The translations under genes and the position numbers were made by a program. 50,805 bases of DNA from Aeromonas fluvialis (GTDB taxonomy: Bacteria; Pseudomonadota; Gammaproteobacteria; Enterobacterales; Aeromonadaceae): positions 70,836 through 121,640 of the forward strand of contig NZ_CDBO01000034.1 of assembly GCF_000819885.1 (NCBI RefSeq). The letters are read 5' to 3'. The notes under the pieces are model-generated. The model had not been told where the DNA came from. It made no database searches and saw only the letters and a list, made by a program, of their open reading frames with translations. This document shows, piece after piece, positions 38,919 through 47,665 of this stretch. Position 1 is the stretch's first letter, and each line of letters starts with the position of its first letter.

Positions 38919-39647
38919 TTACTCCAGCACACTACTGTCGCCGTTAAAGAGCGCCGTCATGAGCGCCGTCTCGCGACTGGCGATAGTCTCGAGGAACTCG
39001 GTGGCACGCCCCATCTGATGACACACCTGATAACCGCGCTCCACAAAAGAGAAGAGCTCGCCAAGCCCCGCCAGATGAGCGGGCCCGGACACCAGCTTGA
39101 GGGTTGTGCCAAGCAACGGCTTTCTCGCCAGCCGGTCCAGGGTCATGCCAAGCTCGCTCACCAGGGTGATCTGATGCTCACGGCGCGCCTGTTCACCCAC
39201 GGCACGATAGGCGATGGTGTAATGGGCTGGCGTGATGGGGTCAATCCCATCAATGCGCCGCAGCGCCACCACCATCAGGTAGTCCAGCTCTTCGGAGAGG
39301 GCATCGAGCTCGATCGCCTGTGCCAGCACCTTGAGACCGGACTCCGGCAACAGCCGCTCGGCGGTTGGCATCACCCGCATCACGTCTGCATCGCGGCGGG
39401 CGCAATCTCCGGGTCCATAGAGATCGGTCAGGAAAAACTCGGCAGCAGGGCCGTAGCGCTCACTCTCCAGCAGATCGCTATGGGTGCGCCCGAGCCGGTC
39501 GGCTTGCCATTGGCGCAGCCTATCCCGATCCTCCAGATCGGCAGGGTGAGCCCGCATCTGCTCGCGCAATGCAGCCACCCCGTTGAGTTGGCGATATAAC
39601 CGCCCCAAGGTGCTATCGTCGTCGTGGGCATGTTCTTGATGGGTCAT
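38919..39647 (-). CDS. FFLEELY-motif-like protein of unknown function
   Basis: 242 aa, largely helical, soluble, no signal peptide. The segment AAEFFLTDLYGPGDCARRDADVMRVMP corresponds to the motif after which FFLEELY-type hypothetical proteins are named (here FFLTDLY). No catalytic site is recognised. It is divergent from the polyhydroxyalkanoate-system gene across a 260-bp gap, which suggests shared control and a link to storage granules; this is inference from position. Confidence 0.7.
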   Translation of the reverse strand: MTHQEHAHDDDSTLGRLYRQLNGVAALREQMRAHPADLEDRDRLRQWQADRLGRTHSDLLESERYGPAAEFFLTDLYGPGDCARRDADVMRVMPTAERLLPESGLKVLAQAIELDALSEELDYLMVVALRRIDGIDPITPAHYTIAYRAVGEQARREHQITLVSELGMTLDRLARKPLLGTTLKLVSGPAHLAGLGELFSFVERGYQVCHQMGRATEFLETIASRETALMTALFNGDSSVLE

Positions 39648-39907
39648 TTACTGCTCTCTGGCCTCGGGCCCATTGAGTGGGAGCTGATGGTATGAAGATA
39701 CAAGTGAATGAAAAACAAGCAGCTTTTGCCTGAAAGTTCAGTGACAAGTGTAGCGCGCACGGGGGAGGGAATAAATGCCATCCCCCCTTGGCGGCCGTCA
39801 TCCCTGTCGACTCTGTTAAGTCAGTCCCATTTATGTGAACGGCCCTTTCACTTGTTGTGAACATGTGTTTAATATCAATAAATATCTTCTGACCCAGAGT
39901 AACGATC

Positions 39908-40240
39908 ATGTTTTTCCACTCGCTCGCTGGCAGCAGCGCACTCTCCACCATTCAGATCAACCGTCAGCATCCACTGGGGCTGGCCGCCGCCCGACTCGCG
40001 GCCGAGGCCATCGCTCGGGATATGAGCGAGAGTTATCAACTGGAGTGCGAATGGATAGATGAAGAGGAGACTGAGTTGCAGTTTCGCGGTTCAGGAGTGC
40101 ATGGCACCCTCACCCTGAAGGAAGATACCTTGGCACTGGACGTACATCTTGGCTTGATGCTGATGCCGGTACGCAGTGTACTGGAGCAGGAGATCGTCGA
40201 TTATGTCGATAATCGCTTACCTTGCCCCAAACGTGTTTGA
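39908..40240 (+). CDS. Polyhydroxyalkanoic acid system family protein
   Basis: 110 aa. It fits the small family annotated as PHA-granule-region proteins: IQINRQHPLGLAAARLAAEAIARDM, a Trp-containing strand (YQLECEWIDEE), FRGSGVHGTLTLKEDTLALDVHLGLMLMPVRSVLEQEI. Biochemical role unknown. No PHA synthase is seen in the window, so it may serve another kind of lipid inclusion here. The flanking gaps (39648-39907 and 40241-40495) are AT-rich and hold no further gene. Confidence 0.8.
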   Translation: MFFHSLAGSSALSTIQINRQHPLGLAAARLAAEAIARDMSESYQLECEWIDEEETELQFRGSGVHGTLTLKEDTLALDVHLGLMLMPVRSVLEQEIVDYVDNRLPCPKRV

Positions 40241-40495
40241 AACTCTTCGTTGCACTGGCTTTAAATAAACCAGCTGTAAACGATGGCTGTTTGAAATAAG
40301 TTTGCAAGCCATATGGTTTGTCATATTTATTATCCGGCGAGGTCTAGATTCTATTTTGTAAGTAATTTTTCATCTTTATTTCATATTTCGAGTCGGCACT
40401 CATTAATGTCATTCTGATTACATCAAGCCTTCATCCGGATATGAGGACTGGAGCAATTTGCCGCCTCGGTAAATTCATTTTGTAGGGAAACAACC

Positions 40496-41926
40496 ATGCC
40501 ACTGAGTGAATTTATCTCCTGCGTCGATACCGCCTGGTTACGCATGGACAGACCGAATAACCTGATGCAGATCATCGGGGTCCTGATGTTTGAAGGGGAG
40601 CTTGATGAAGCGCGTCTGCGTGCCGGATTGCGCCACACGATTTCGGTACAACCCCGCTTCCATCAGCGGGCCGTGCTGGAAGGGGGCTCCTACTACTGGC
40701 GTAATGATCCCGATTTCGATCTCGATCAGCACCTCAAGCGAGTGATCCTGCCGGGTGAAGCGGGCAAGTTGGAGCTGGAGAAGCTGGTGGCCGATCTCGC
40801 CTCGACGCCGCTCAACCACCAGCGCCCCCTGTGGGATATGCACCTGACCGACACTTCGCTGGGTGGGCAAGCGCTGGTGGTGCGCATTCATCACGCCATG
40901 GGCGACGGTTTCTCCCTGGTGAGGGCCATGCTCACCATGATGGATAACACCCCACAAGGTGCGCCGCGGCCACCGTCATCTGAACCTCTGGATAACTGCG
41001 ATGACGAGGAGGAAGAGGAGATCCACCACGGCAGCCGTCTGGTGCGGGCCGGTCTCAAGCTGACCGGCACCCTCTGGTCCAAATATGTCGAAGTGGTTAC
41101 CCATCCCACCAAGGCGGTGGATTACCTCAAGACCGGGCGGGATCTGGCGAGCGAGCTGTGCAATATCGCTACCCTCAGTGATGACTCGCCCTGCCGCTTG
41201 CGGGGCAAGACGGCCAGCACCAAGCGGGTGGCCTGGTCGGAGCAAATTGATCTGCCGGATATCAAGGCAGTGGGCAAGGTACTGGGCTGCTCGGTCAACG
41301 ATCTGCTGATCGCCGCCACCGCAGGGGCGTTTCGCCACTATCTGCAGGAGCAGGGGGATGATGCCAACAAGGTCAAGATCCGCGCCCTGGTGCCAGTCAA
41401 TATGCGTGGGCCGGATGATGAGGGGGCACTTGGCAACCGCTTCGGGCTGGTGGCCCTGGACTTGCCACTGGATGTTGAACACCCGTTGCAGCGGCTCTAT
41501 ACAGTGCGTGACCGGATGCAGGCGCTGCGCACCTCGCTACAACCCGTGGTGGTGCTCAACCTGTTACATGCCCTTGGCATGGCCCCCAATGCGGTGCAGC
41601 AGCAGGCCGTCGAGCTGCTCACGGCCAAGGCCAGCGCGGTGATCACCAATGTGCCCGGCCCGCAGCAGACCCTCTATCTGGCCGGCGCAAGACTGCGTCA
41701 GCCGCTGTTCTGGGTGCCGCAATCGGGAGATATCGGCGTCGGCGTCTCCATCCTCTCTTACGATCACAAGGTGCAGCTGGGCCTAATCACCGATAAGAAG
41801 CTGGTTCCGGATCCGGATCGGGTGGTCGAGCGGTTTGCAGTGGAGTTCGAGCAACTGCTGTTGCTGGTGCTGATGGAGCCGGAGCTGTTGTTTGACCCCA
41901 ACGGGCTGGATGCGCTGCTCGGTTGA
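40496..41926 (+). CDS. Wax ester synthase/diacylglycerol acyltransferase (WS/DGAT)
   Basis: 476 aa bifunctional O-acyltransferase that esterifies fatty alcohols or diacylglycerol with acyl-CoA, making wax esters or triacylglycerol. The catalytic HHxxxDG motif is intact (H132, H133, D137, G138: RIHHAMGDGFSL). Also PLWDMHLTD near 109-117, VNDLLIAATAGAFRHYL, LVPVNMRG, GNRFGLV and NVPGPQ toward the C-terminus. The length is typical. TAGGGAAA upstream of the ATG. It is a single gene with its own terminator in a cluster of lipid-inclusion genes. Confidence 0.93.
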   Translation: MPLSEFISCVDTAWLRMDRPNNLMQIIGVLMFEGELDEARLRAGLRHTISVQPRFHQRAVLEGGSYYWRNDPDFDLDQHLKRVILPGEAGKLELEKLVADLASTPLNHQRPLWDMHLTDTSLGGQALVVRIHHAMGDGFSLVRAMLTMMDNTPQGAPRPPSSEPLDNCDDEEEEEIHHGSRLVRAGLKLTGTLWSKYVEVVTHPTKAVDYLKTGRDLASELCNIATLSDDSPCRLRGKTASTKRVAWSEQIDLPDIKAVGKVLGCSVNDLLIAATAGAFRHYLQEQGDDANKVKIRALVPVNMRGPDDEGALGNRFGLVALDLPLDVEHPLQRLYTVRDRMQALRTSLQPVVVLNLLHALGMAPNAVQQQAVELLTAKASAVITNVPGPQQTLYLAGARLRQPLFWVPQSGDIGVGVSILSYDHKVQLGLITDKKLVPDPDRVVERFAVEFEQLLLLVLMEPELLFDPNGLDALLG

Positions 41927-41984
41927 GCGTGCACTTAAGCGACCGGTGACGGCGTAGCCAACCGGTCAGCATCCATCATAAAAG

Positions 41985-42009
41985 AGGCCAACCCGCGGGT
42001 TGGCCTTTT
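41985..42009. terminator. Bidirectional terminator between WS/DGAT and the TPR gene
   Basis: A 10-bp perfect stem AGGCCAACCC / GGGTTGGCCT around GC, with TTTTG on the plus side and a T-rich flank on the minus side. It separates convergent genes. Confidence 0.88.
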
Positions 42010-42041
42010 GTTTTACTATCTCTTAGTGGCAGGAGTGGCGG

Positions 42042-42830
42042 TTAATCCTCCAGCTCCTCGCGCGCCGCCTCTACATCAAGGCGCTCCATGGCATCCATGG
42101 GTTCGCACTCGGCGGCTTCAGCATAGAGGGCTTCGGCGGCTTTCAGGCGGCTCTTGCCGTGCAGCATCACCTGAGCGTTGGCGTACTCCATGCGAGCGAT
42201 AGCCGATTCGGGGATCAGCGCCAGCGCCTCCTTGAAGTGACGCTCGGACTCCTCCTTCTTGGCGCCATAGGTGAGGCCGCCGATCATGGCCCCCAACTTG
42301 TCGACGATCTCCGCATGCCAGGCACCAAAGGCGATATGGGCCTCGGCGTGAGCGGGCGCCAGCTCCAGCGCCTTCTCAAGGCTTGCCTTGATCTTGTCGC
42401 CAATGCCTTGCGAGAGGGCCTTGGAGATGGAAATGACCTGACTGTAGCGACCGAGGGCCAGCGCGTGGAAATACCAGGCGTTGGCGTTCCTGGGCTGGCG
42501 CTTTTGCAGCTTCTCGGCATGGCTGGCCGCCCGCTCGAAGGCGGCGCGCTTGGCATACTTGTCCTCCAGCAGGTAGCTGGCGTGGATCACCAGTGCCTTG
42601 TTTGCCACATTGAGGCCCGCCTCACCGGCCGCTTCACCAAGGGCGACGGCCCGGGCAAAATCCCCGGCATGATAGGCCCGCCAGGCATCCTGTACCTGTT
42701 CATCCTCGGGCCAGGGTTCGGCATCCCCCTGATGGAGACGATCCCAGTTGTCCGCCAGCTTCTGGCCAGCATAGTCATAGGCCGCATCCGCGTAGGGGAA
42801 GGGGACAAATTCGAGTTGTGAAGTGGTCAT
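42042..42830 (-). CDS. TPR-repeat protein of unknown function
   Basis: 262 aa, helical. TPR-like repeats are visible: AWRAYHAGDFARAVALGEAAGEAGL, NANAWYFHALALGRYSQ, IKASLEKALELAPAHAEAHIAFGAWHAEI, and SERHFKEALALIPESAIARMEYANAQ. No signal peptide or membrane segment. The ATG at 42830 has GGGAGAA upstream and gives MTTSQLEFVPFPYADAAYDY. It follows the TetR gene by 25 bp on the same strand, so patatin-TetR-TPR look like one transcription unit. Confidence 0.8.
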   Translation of the reverse strand: MTTSQLEFVPFPYADAAYDYAGQKLADNWDRLHQGDAEPWPEDEQVQDAWRAYHAGDFARAVALGEAAGEAGLNVANKALVIHASYLLEDKYAKRAAFERAASHAEKLQKRQPRNANAWYFHALALGRYSQVISISKALSQGIGDKIKASLEKALELAPAHAEAHIAFGAWHAEIVDKLGAMIGGLTYGAKKEESERHFKEALALIPESAIARMEYANAQVMLHGKSRLKAAEALYAEAAECEPMDAMERLDVEAAREELED

Positions 42831-42855
42831 GCTTGTTCTCCCTGTAGCATGTGAA

Positions 42856-43497
42856 TCAAACCTTGTCGGTGTAGTGGTGGGCGAGGGCGCCCAGATGAGC
42901 GCGGGCATCGGCCCGCAAATAGGGTGCGACCAGTTGCATTACCTGAAAGACGCCGAGGGCGATATCGGCGTCCGCCTTGGGGTGCAGTGCCCGCTGATAA
43001 GAGATCCAGAATGTGCCCACCAGCGCCACATTGGCCGCCAGCGTGCGCATCTGTTGCGCCGTGCCCTCCATCAGCCCGACCGTTTGCAGATGGTTGCAAA
43101 TGGCGATGGCGGTCTGCTCCTTGCGGCGCAGCAGGGCGGAAAAGCGCTGTTCCACCTGATGATAACCACTCATCAGGGTCGCGATATCGTAGTAGAGGAA
43201 ACGGTACTGCCAGATGGCTTCAAACATCAGGTGGAGAAAGAGCCAGATATCTTCTGGCTCATCGGACGGGGTGCTGACCGCCTCCAGCAGGCGATCCATC
43301 TGCTGTTCAAATTCGCAGAACAGGGCGTTGACGATCTCCTCCTTGTTGTGGAAGTGGTAGTAGAGATTGCCCTGGCTGATCTCCATCTCGGCCGCAATGG
43401 CCGAGGTGGTGACGCTGGGTTCCCCTTGTCGATTGAAGCAGGCGAGGGCAGTGGTCAGGATCCGCTCCCGGGTACGACGTTTGGGTTTGCGATCCAT
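42856..43497 (-). CDS. TetR family transcriptional regulator
   Basis: 213 aa. N-terminal DNA-binding domain RERILTTALACFNRQG, then the HTH VTTSAIAAEMEISQGNLYYHFHNKEEIV (about 29-56), followed by a helical ligand domain with an aromatic-rich stretch (IWQYRFLYYDI), suitable for a lipid-like or acyl ligand. The ATG at 43497 lies 1 nt after the patatin stop. It probably controls this lipid cluster; the ligand and sites are not known. Confidence 0.9.
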   Translation of the reverse strand: MDRKPKRRTRERILTTALACFNRQGEPSVTTSAIAAEMEISQGNLYYHFHNKEEIVNALFCEFEQQMDRLLEAVSTPSDEPEDIWLFLHLMFEAIWQYRFLYYDIATLMSGYHQVEQRFSALLRRKEQTAIAICNHLQTVGLMEGTAQQMRTLAANVALVGTFWISYQRALHPKADADIALGVFQVMQLVAPYLRADARAHLGALAHHYTDKV

Positions 43498-43498
43498 G

Positions 43499-44686
43499 CT
43501 ACTCCTTTGGTGATGAACGGCGCACGCCGTGGCGATAGCGTTTGGCAAGCCAGTGCTGCAACTGCTCCAGCGACTTGTCGAGGGCGGCGACCGAGCCAAT
43601 GCCGGGGGCCAACAGGGTGCGACCTTCATCGGCCAGCGCGGCCAGATTGAGCTCAAGGCCATGCTTGGCCAGCACCGGCGCAAGCTCGTCACGACGCTGC
43701 CAGAGATCGCGGCGGGTATGCTGGTAAGCGTGCTCGCAGAGGCGGCGGCGATCCCGATAACTGAACACATTGGTGAAGAACATCTCGCCATCGGCAGAAG
43801 AGGGCTCAAACAGCAAGGCGTCGGCGTCGGGATATTGGTGTTTGTAGCGATCCATCCCCACATGCATGCGGGAGTGGATGATGGCGCGAAAGGTCTGGGC
43901 CAGTACCACCGGCAGACCGCTGTCCACCAGATTGGTCGGCGCGCCGGCGGCCATGTCCGCATCATAGGGCACCAGCGGATTGATGCAGAACACCAGATCC
44001 GCCCCCTCTTCCAGCGCTACCGAAGCGTGCAGAGTCTTGATCAGCGCCCCGTCCACATAGTAACGACCGTTGATCAAGGAGGGCGGAAAGAGACCGGGCA
44101 GGGCGGCTGACGCCTGTACCGCCGCCGAGATGGGCACATCATCGAGCCCCGGGCTACCAAAGGCAACCGGATGACCGGTGTCGAGTTCGGTGGCTACCAC
44201 AAATAGTCTGCTGCGCAGCTGGCGAAAATCATTGCTGCGGCCGGGACGAGAGAAAAACTGGGTCAGGGTGCGATCCACTCCGCGGTTGTCGAACAGTCCG
44301 GTCGGAATGGCCTTGGAGAGCCCCTGCAGCGACTCAAACAGGCTGCGCTTCCAGGGCGCCGCCAAATAGTAGGTCAGGCTCTGCCACGCCAGTGGCGGGA
44401 TCGAGGTCAGGCGGTCGGCATATTCACGAAAGGCGGGTCGCAACAAGGTAGCCGGGTCAAACATCTCCCCCGAATCATCGCTGAGCAGGATCCGCACCAG
44501 CTTCGCCGGCGAGATGCCGTTGGCCAGCGCCGAGGCCACCACGGCCCCCGAACTGACGCCAACATAGATATCGGCATGGTCAAGGCGCAAGCCGTTGATG
44601 CTGTCAGAGAGGGCTGCGCAGGCACCGATCTCGTAGATGCCGCCGAGCGGCCCGCCGCCAGCAAGGGCAATTGCGATGGTACTCAT
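43499..44686 (-). CDS. Patatin-like phospholipase
   Basis: 395 aa. Catalytic Ser-Asp dyad of the patatin family: nucleophile S45 in GVSSG (43-47) and D212 in VDGALIK; the oxyanion-hole glycines lie at GGGPLGG (10-16). Predicted to hydrolyse acyl esters of lipids. No signal peptide, so probably cytoplasmic. In a cluster with wax ester synthase and phasin it could mobilise stored neutral lipid (inference). First gene of a patatin-TetR-TPR unit. Confidence 0.9.
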   Translation of the reverse strand: MSTIAIALAGGGPLGGIYEIGACAALSDSINGLRLDHADIYVGVSSGAVVASALANGISPAKLVRILLSDDSGEMFDPATLLRPAFREYADRLTSIPPLAWQSLTYYLAAPWKRSLFESLQGLSKAIPTGLFDNRGVDRTLTQFFSRPGRSNDFRQLRSRLFVVATELDTGHPVAFGSPGLDDVPISAAVQASAALPGLFPPSLINGRYYVDGALIKTLHASVALEEGADLVFCINPLVPYDADMAAGAPTNLVDSGLPVVLAQTFRAIIHSRMHVGMDRYKHQYPDADALLFEPSSADGEMFFTNVFSYRDRRRLCEHAYQHTRRDLWQRRDELAPVLAKHGLELNLAALADEGRTLLAPGIGSVAALDKSLEQLQHWLAKRYRHGVRRSSPKE

Positions 44687-44724
44687 AGCGTTGCCTCCCT
44701 ATCCATGACATTCACCATGACAAG

Positions 44725-44752
44725 ACCGGCCCAGCGAAGGGCATGGGCCGGT
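44725..44752 (-). terminator. Hairpin after the phasin gene
   Basis: A 9-bp stem ACCGGCCCA / TGGGCCGGT with a 10-nt loop between the phasin stop and the patatin start. The T-tract on the minus strand is weak (CTTGTC), so termination is probably partial. Confidence 0.55.
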
Positions 44753-44780
44753 ATCAGTCAACTTCCGTCACCGCGAGGGA

Positions 44781-45353
44781 TCAGGGCAGGACGCTCTCTG
44801 CTTTGGCCTTCACCTCTTTCACCGCATCTTCGGCGGCGGAGAGGAGATCGGCAGCCTGCTCAACCACGGCCTCTTTAGCCTTGGCTACCGGTGCCTTCTT
44901 TACCGGAGGCTTGCGGGCCGCGGGCTTTTTGGCGGCAGCCGCTTTGGCTTCTGCGGCCGGGGCTTCCTCTTCCTGTGCATCCAGCAGTTGCTGGACCACA
45001 TCGGTCAACTCGGCCATGCGCTTGGAGAGCTTATCGATATCCTTGCGGGTCGGAATGCCGAGGCTGGCCACAGCGCGGGCCACGCGATCTTCAAACACCT
45101 GCTCCAGACGACCCCAGGTATTGGCTGTCTTGTCGGTCACAGCGGCAATCTTCTCATCTGCGCTCTGACGGGTTTTTGCTTGCAGCGCTTCACCTTCCTG
45201 CACCAGGGCTTCAAAAATCTTGCCGCCCTCTTCCTGCGCCTTGGCATAGGCACCCAGACCCGCCAACCAGATCTGCTGGGTGGACTCTTTGATGGTGGAG
45301 GTGAGTTGGTTGTCGGTCACTGAACCTGCCAGCGCTTTAAGTTTTTTAGCCAT
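44781..45353 (-). CDS. Phasin family protein (PhaF/PhaI-like granule-associated protein)
   Basis: 190 aa. Residues 1-125 form the PHA-granule-associated domain: TIKESTQQIWLAGLGAYAKAQEEGGKIFEALVQEGE, then coiled-coil-like helix and RVARAVASLGIPTRKDIDKLSKRMAEL. The C-terminal 65 residues are an Ala/Lys/Pro-rich tail (AAAAKKPAARKPPVKK), like the histone-like tail of PhaF that binds DNA. It coats hydrophobic inclusions. The ATG at 45353 has AAGGAG upstream. Divergent from the acyl-CoA reductase. Confidence 0.85.
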   Translation of the reverse strand: MAKKLKALAGSVTDNQLTSTIKESTQQIWLAGLGAYAKAQEEGGKIFEALVQEGEALQAKTRQSADEKIAAVTDKTANTWGRLEQVFEDRVARAVASLGIPTRKDIDKLSKRMAELTDVVQQLLDAQEEEAPAAEAKAAAAKKPAARKPPVKKAPVAKAKEAVVEQAADLLSAAEDAVKEVKAKAESVLP

Positions 45354-45497
45354 GATCTTCTCCTTGAATAACGACAGATAAATGTAATGGCGACAACGAA
45401 ACTGCAATCGGGTTGTGGCATTACTGATTTTTCAACTTCAGTCTAGGGACAAAAAATAGAGGGTTCTACCTAATAACGGAACAGGCACACCACCGAA

Positions 45498-45582
45498 ATT
45501 AGGGTTTGCTCACGAACCGACAATCAAATTGCGGATTCCCATATGAATCGTGATATATCTAACAACCTAGTAACACCCTAAT
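45498..45582. promoter_or_regulatory. Control region between phasin and acyl-CoA reductase
   Basis: The 248-bp divergent gap holds a plus-strand promoter candidate (TTGCGG at 45529, extended -10 TGATATATC ending near 45559) bracketed by two inverted 8-bp arms, ATTAGGGT (45498-45505) and ACCCTAAT (45575-45582). The arms lie 77 bp apart. They could be paired operators for the TetR protein encoded nearby; this is inference. Confidence 0.35.
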
Positions 45583-45601
45583 CAGTAGCAGGATTCTCTT
45601 T

Positions 45602-47575
45602 ATGAACTATTTCATTACTGGCGGTAGTGGTTTTATCGGGCGTCGATTGATCAAAAAGTTATTCCAACAGCATCCCGACTGTATCGTCTATTTTCTGATG
45701 CGCGCCTCTCATCAGGATAAATTGTCGGAGTTATTTGCATTCTGGAATGTGGATGAATCGCGGGCAGTCCCGGTTTTTGGCGACATGACGCAACCGCTGC
45801 TGGGGGTATCGGTCGAAATACAGGAGCAGTTGATCGGCAAGATAGACCACTTCTTCCATCTGGCTGCCATCTATGATCTCAACGCCAAGGCCGGGATCCA
45901 GCAGCAGGTCAACACCGAAGGGACCCGTCAGGCTGTTCAACTTGCCGAGCGGCTGGGGGCGGGGCAGTTCCACCACTGCAGCTCCATCGCTGCAGCGGGC
46001 CTGTTTGACGGTCTGTTTCGCGAGGACATGTTCGATGAGGCCGAACACCTCGACATGCCTTACTTCCAGACCAAGCACGAAGCGGAAGGGATTGTGCGAA
46101 ACGAGTGCACCATTCCGTGGCGAGTCTATCGACCGGGCATCGTTGTCGGCGACTCCAATACCGGCGAGATGGACAAGATAGACGGCCCTTACTACTTCTT
46201 CAAGACCATCCAGAAGCTGCGCCGTCTGCTGCCGCCCTGGATGCCCGCCATCGGGGTTGAGGGTGGGCGCATCAATATCGTGCCGGTCAACTTTGTGGTC
46301 GATGCCATGGTGCATATCGCCCATCAGGAGGGAGAGGAGAACAAGACCTTTCACCTGACTGATCCTAACCCGATGCGGGTTGGCGATATGCTCAGCACCT
46401 TCTCGCGCGCAGCTCATGCACCTGAACCGGCGATCCGCATCAACGCCTCGCTGTTCAACTTCATTCCCCGCCATTTGACGGCGATGCTGATGACCATGGC
46501 ACCGGTACGCCGTATCCGCGATGCTGCCATCGCCGATCTGGGTCTACCCAAGGATGTGTTCCGACTTATCAGTTATCCCACCCGTTTCGACAGTCGCGAA
46601 ACCCAGCGGGTACTGAAAGGCACCGGCATCGAAGTACCGCCGCTGCACAGCTACGCCTGGCGGCTGTGGGATTACTGGGAACGTCACCTCGACCCGGAGC
46701 TCTTCATCGATCGCTCCCTGCGTGGTCGGGTAGAGGGCAAGGTGGTGCTGGTGACCGGGGCCACCTCCGGCATTGGCCGTGCAACCGCACGCAAGCTGGC
46801 GGGGGCGGGGGCCAACGTCGTTACCATCGCCCGTGACGAGCAGAAGATTGCCGAGACTAAAGCTGAGTTTGCCGAGCTGGGGCTGACCATCGAGATCTAT
46901 CAGGGGGATCTCTCCAATCTGGCGCAAGCCGAGGAGATCACCGCTCGCATCGTGGCCGATCACGGCGGCGTCGATATTCTGGTCAACAATGCCGGCCGCT
47001 CCATCCGCCGCTCCATCGAGGACTCCTTCGATCGCTTCCACGATCTGGAGCGCACCATGCAACTCAACTACTTTGGTGCGCTCAAGGTGATCATGGGGGT
47101 ACTGCCCACCATGATCGAGAAGAAAAAAGGGCACATCATCAACATCTCCTCCATCGGGGTGTTGACCAATGCGCCGCGCTTCTCCGCCTATGTTGCCTCC
47201 AAGTCGGCCCTCGATGCCTGGGTGCGTACCGCCGCCTCCGAGTTTGCCGATAAAGGGGTCAGCTTCTCCATCATCAATATGCCGCTGGTGAAAACGCCAA
47301 TGGTCGCGCCGACCAAGGTCTATGAGCAGGTACCTATGATGACGCCGGAAGAGGCGGCCGATCTGGTGTGCGATACTATCATCAACAAACATGTGCGACT
47401 GGCCACACGCCTCGGGGTATTTGGCCAGGTGGTTCACGCTCTGGCACCTCGCGTTGCACAGGTGATCATGAACACCAGCTTTCGCACCTTTGCCGATCCC
47501 AAGGATGGCGACAAATCCAAAGCCACCGCCGATCAGGTTGCCGTCTCGACCCTGATCAAAGGTATCCACTTCTAA
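45602..47575 (+). CDS. Two-domain fatty acyl-CoA reductase (SDR fusion)
   Basis: 657 aa. The N-terminal extended-SDR domain has TGGSGFIG (6-13), HFFHLAAIYDL and the YxxxK pair Y154/K158 (YFQTK). The C-terminal classical SDR domain has TGATSGIG (385-392), NNAGRSIRRS, and Y530/K534 (YVASK). Length, order and sequence (SSIGVLTNAPRFSAYVASKS, INMPLVKTPM) agree closely with the Marinobacter acyl-CoA/aldehyde reductase (about 660 aa), which reduces acyl-CoA to fatty alcohol with NADPH. It would supply the alcohol for the WS/DGAT 3.7 kb away. Each domain probably performs one of two reductions (family knowledge plus inference). Confidence 0.85.
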   Translation: MNYFITGGSGFIGRRLIKKLFQQHPDCIVYFLMRASHQDKLSELFAFWNVDESRAVPVFGDMTQPLLGVSVEIQEQLIGKIDHFFHLAAIYDLNAKAGIQQQVNTEGTRQAVQLAERLGAGQFHHCSSIAAAGLFDGLFREDMFDEAEHLDMPYFQTKHEAEGIVRNECTIPWRVYRPGIVVGDSNTGEMDKIDGPYYFFKTIQKLRRLLPPWMPAIGVEGGRINIVPVNFVVDAMVHIAHQEGEENKTFHLTDPNPMRVGDMLSTFSRAAHAPEPAIRINASLFNFIPRHLTAMLMTMAPVRRIRDAAIADLGLPKDVFRLISYPTRFDSRETQRVLKGTGIEVPPLHSYAWRLWDYWERHLDPELFIDRSLRGRVEGKVVLVTGATSGIGRATARKLAGAGANVVTIARDEQKIAETKAEFAELGLTIEIYQGDLSNLAQAEEITARIVADHGGVDILVNNAGRSIRRSIEDSFDRFHDLERTMQLNYFGALKVIMGVLPTMIEKKKGHIINISSIGVLTNAPRFSAYVASKSALDAWVRTAASEFADKGVSFSIINMPLVKTPMVAPTKVYEQVPMMTPEEAADLVCDTIINKHVRLATRLGVFGQVVHALAPRVAQVIMNTSFRTFADPKDGDKSKATADQVAVSTLIKGIHF

Positions 47576-47600
47576 CTGGGTGATACGATAAAGAGATCAA

Positions 47601-47634
47601 CAGGGGCCTGAGCAATCAGGCCCCTGTTTTATTT
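47601..47634 (+). terminator. Terminator after the acyl-CoA reductase
   Basis: An 11-bp perfect stem CAGGGGCCTGA / TCAGGCCCCTG, loop GCAA, then TTTTATTT. Confidence 0.93.
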
Positions 47635-47665
47635 GGAATAGCAGTTGAAGAACGATCAAGGCGGG

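Noticed and set aside
39836-39853. CRP site TGTGA...TTCAC upstream of the PHA-system gene
   Set aside because: The half-sites are separated by 8 bp, not 6, so it does not fit CRP.
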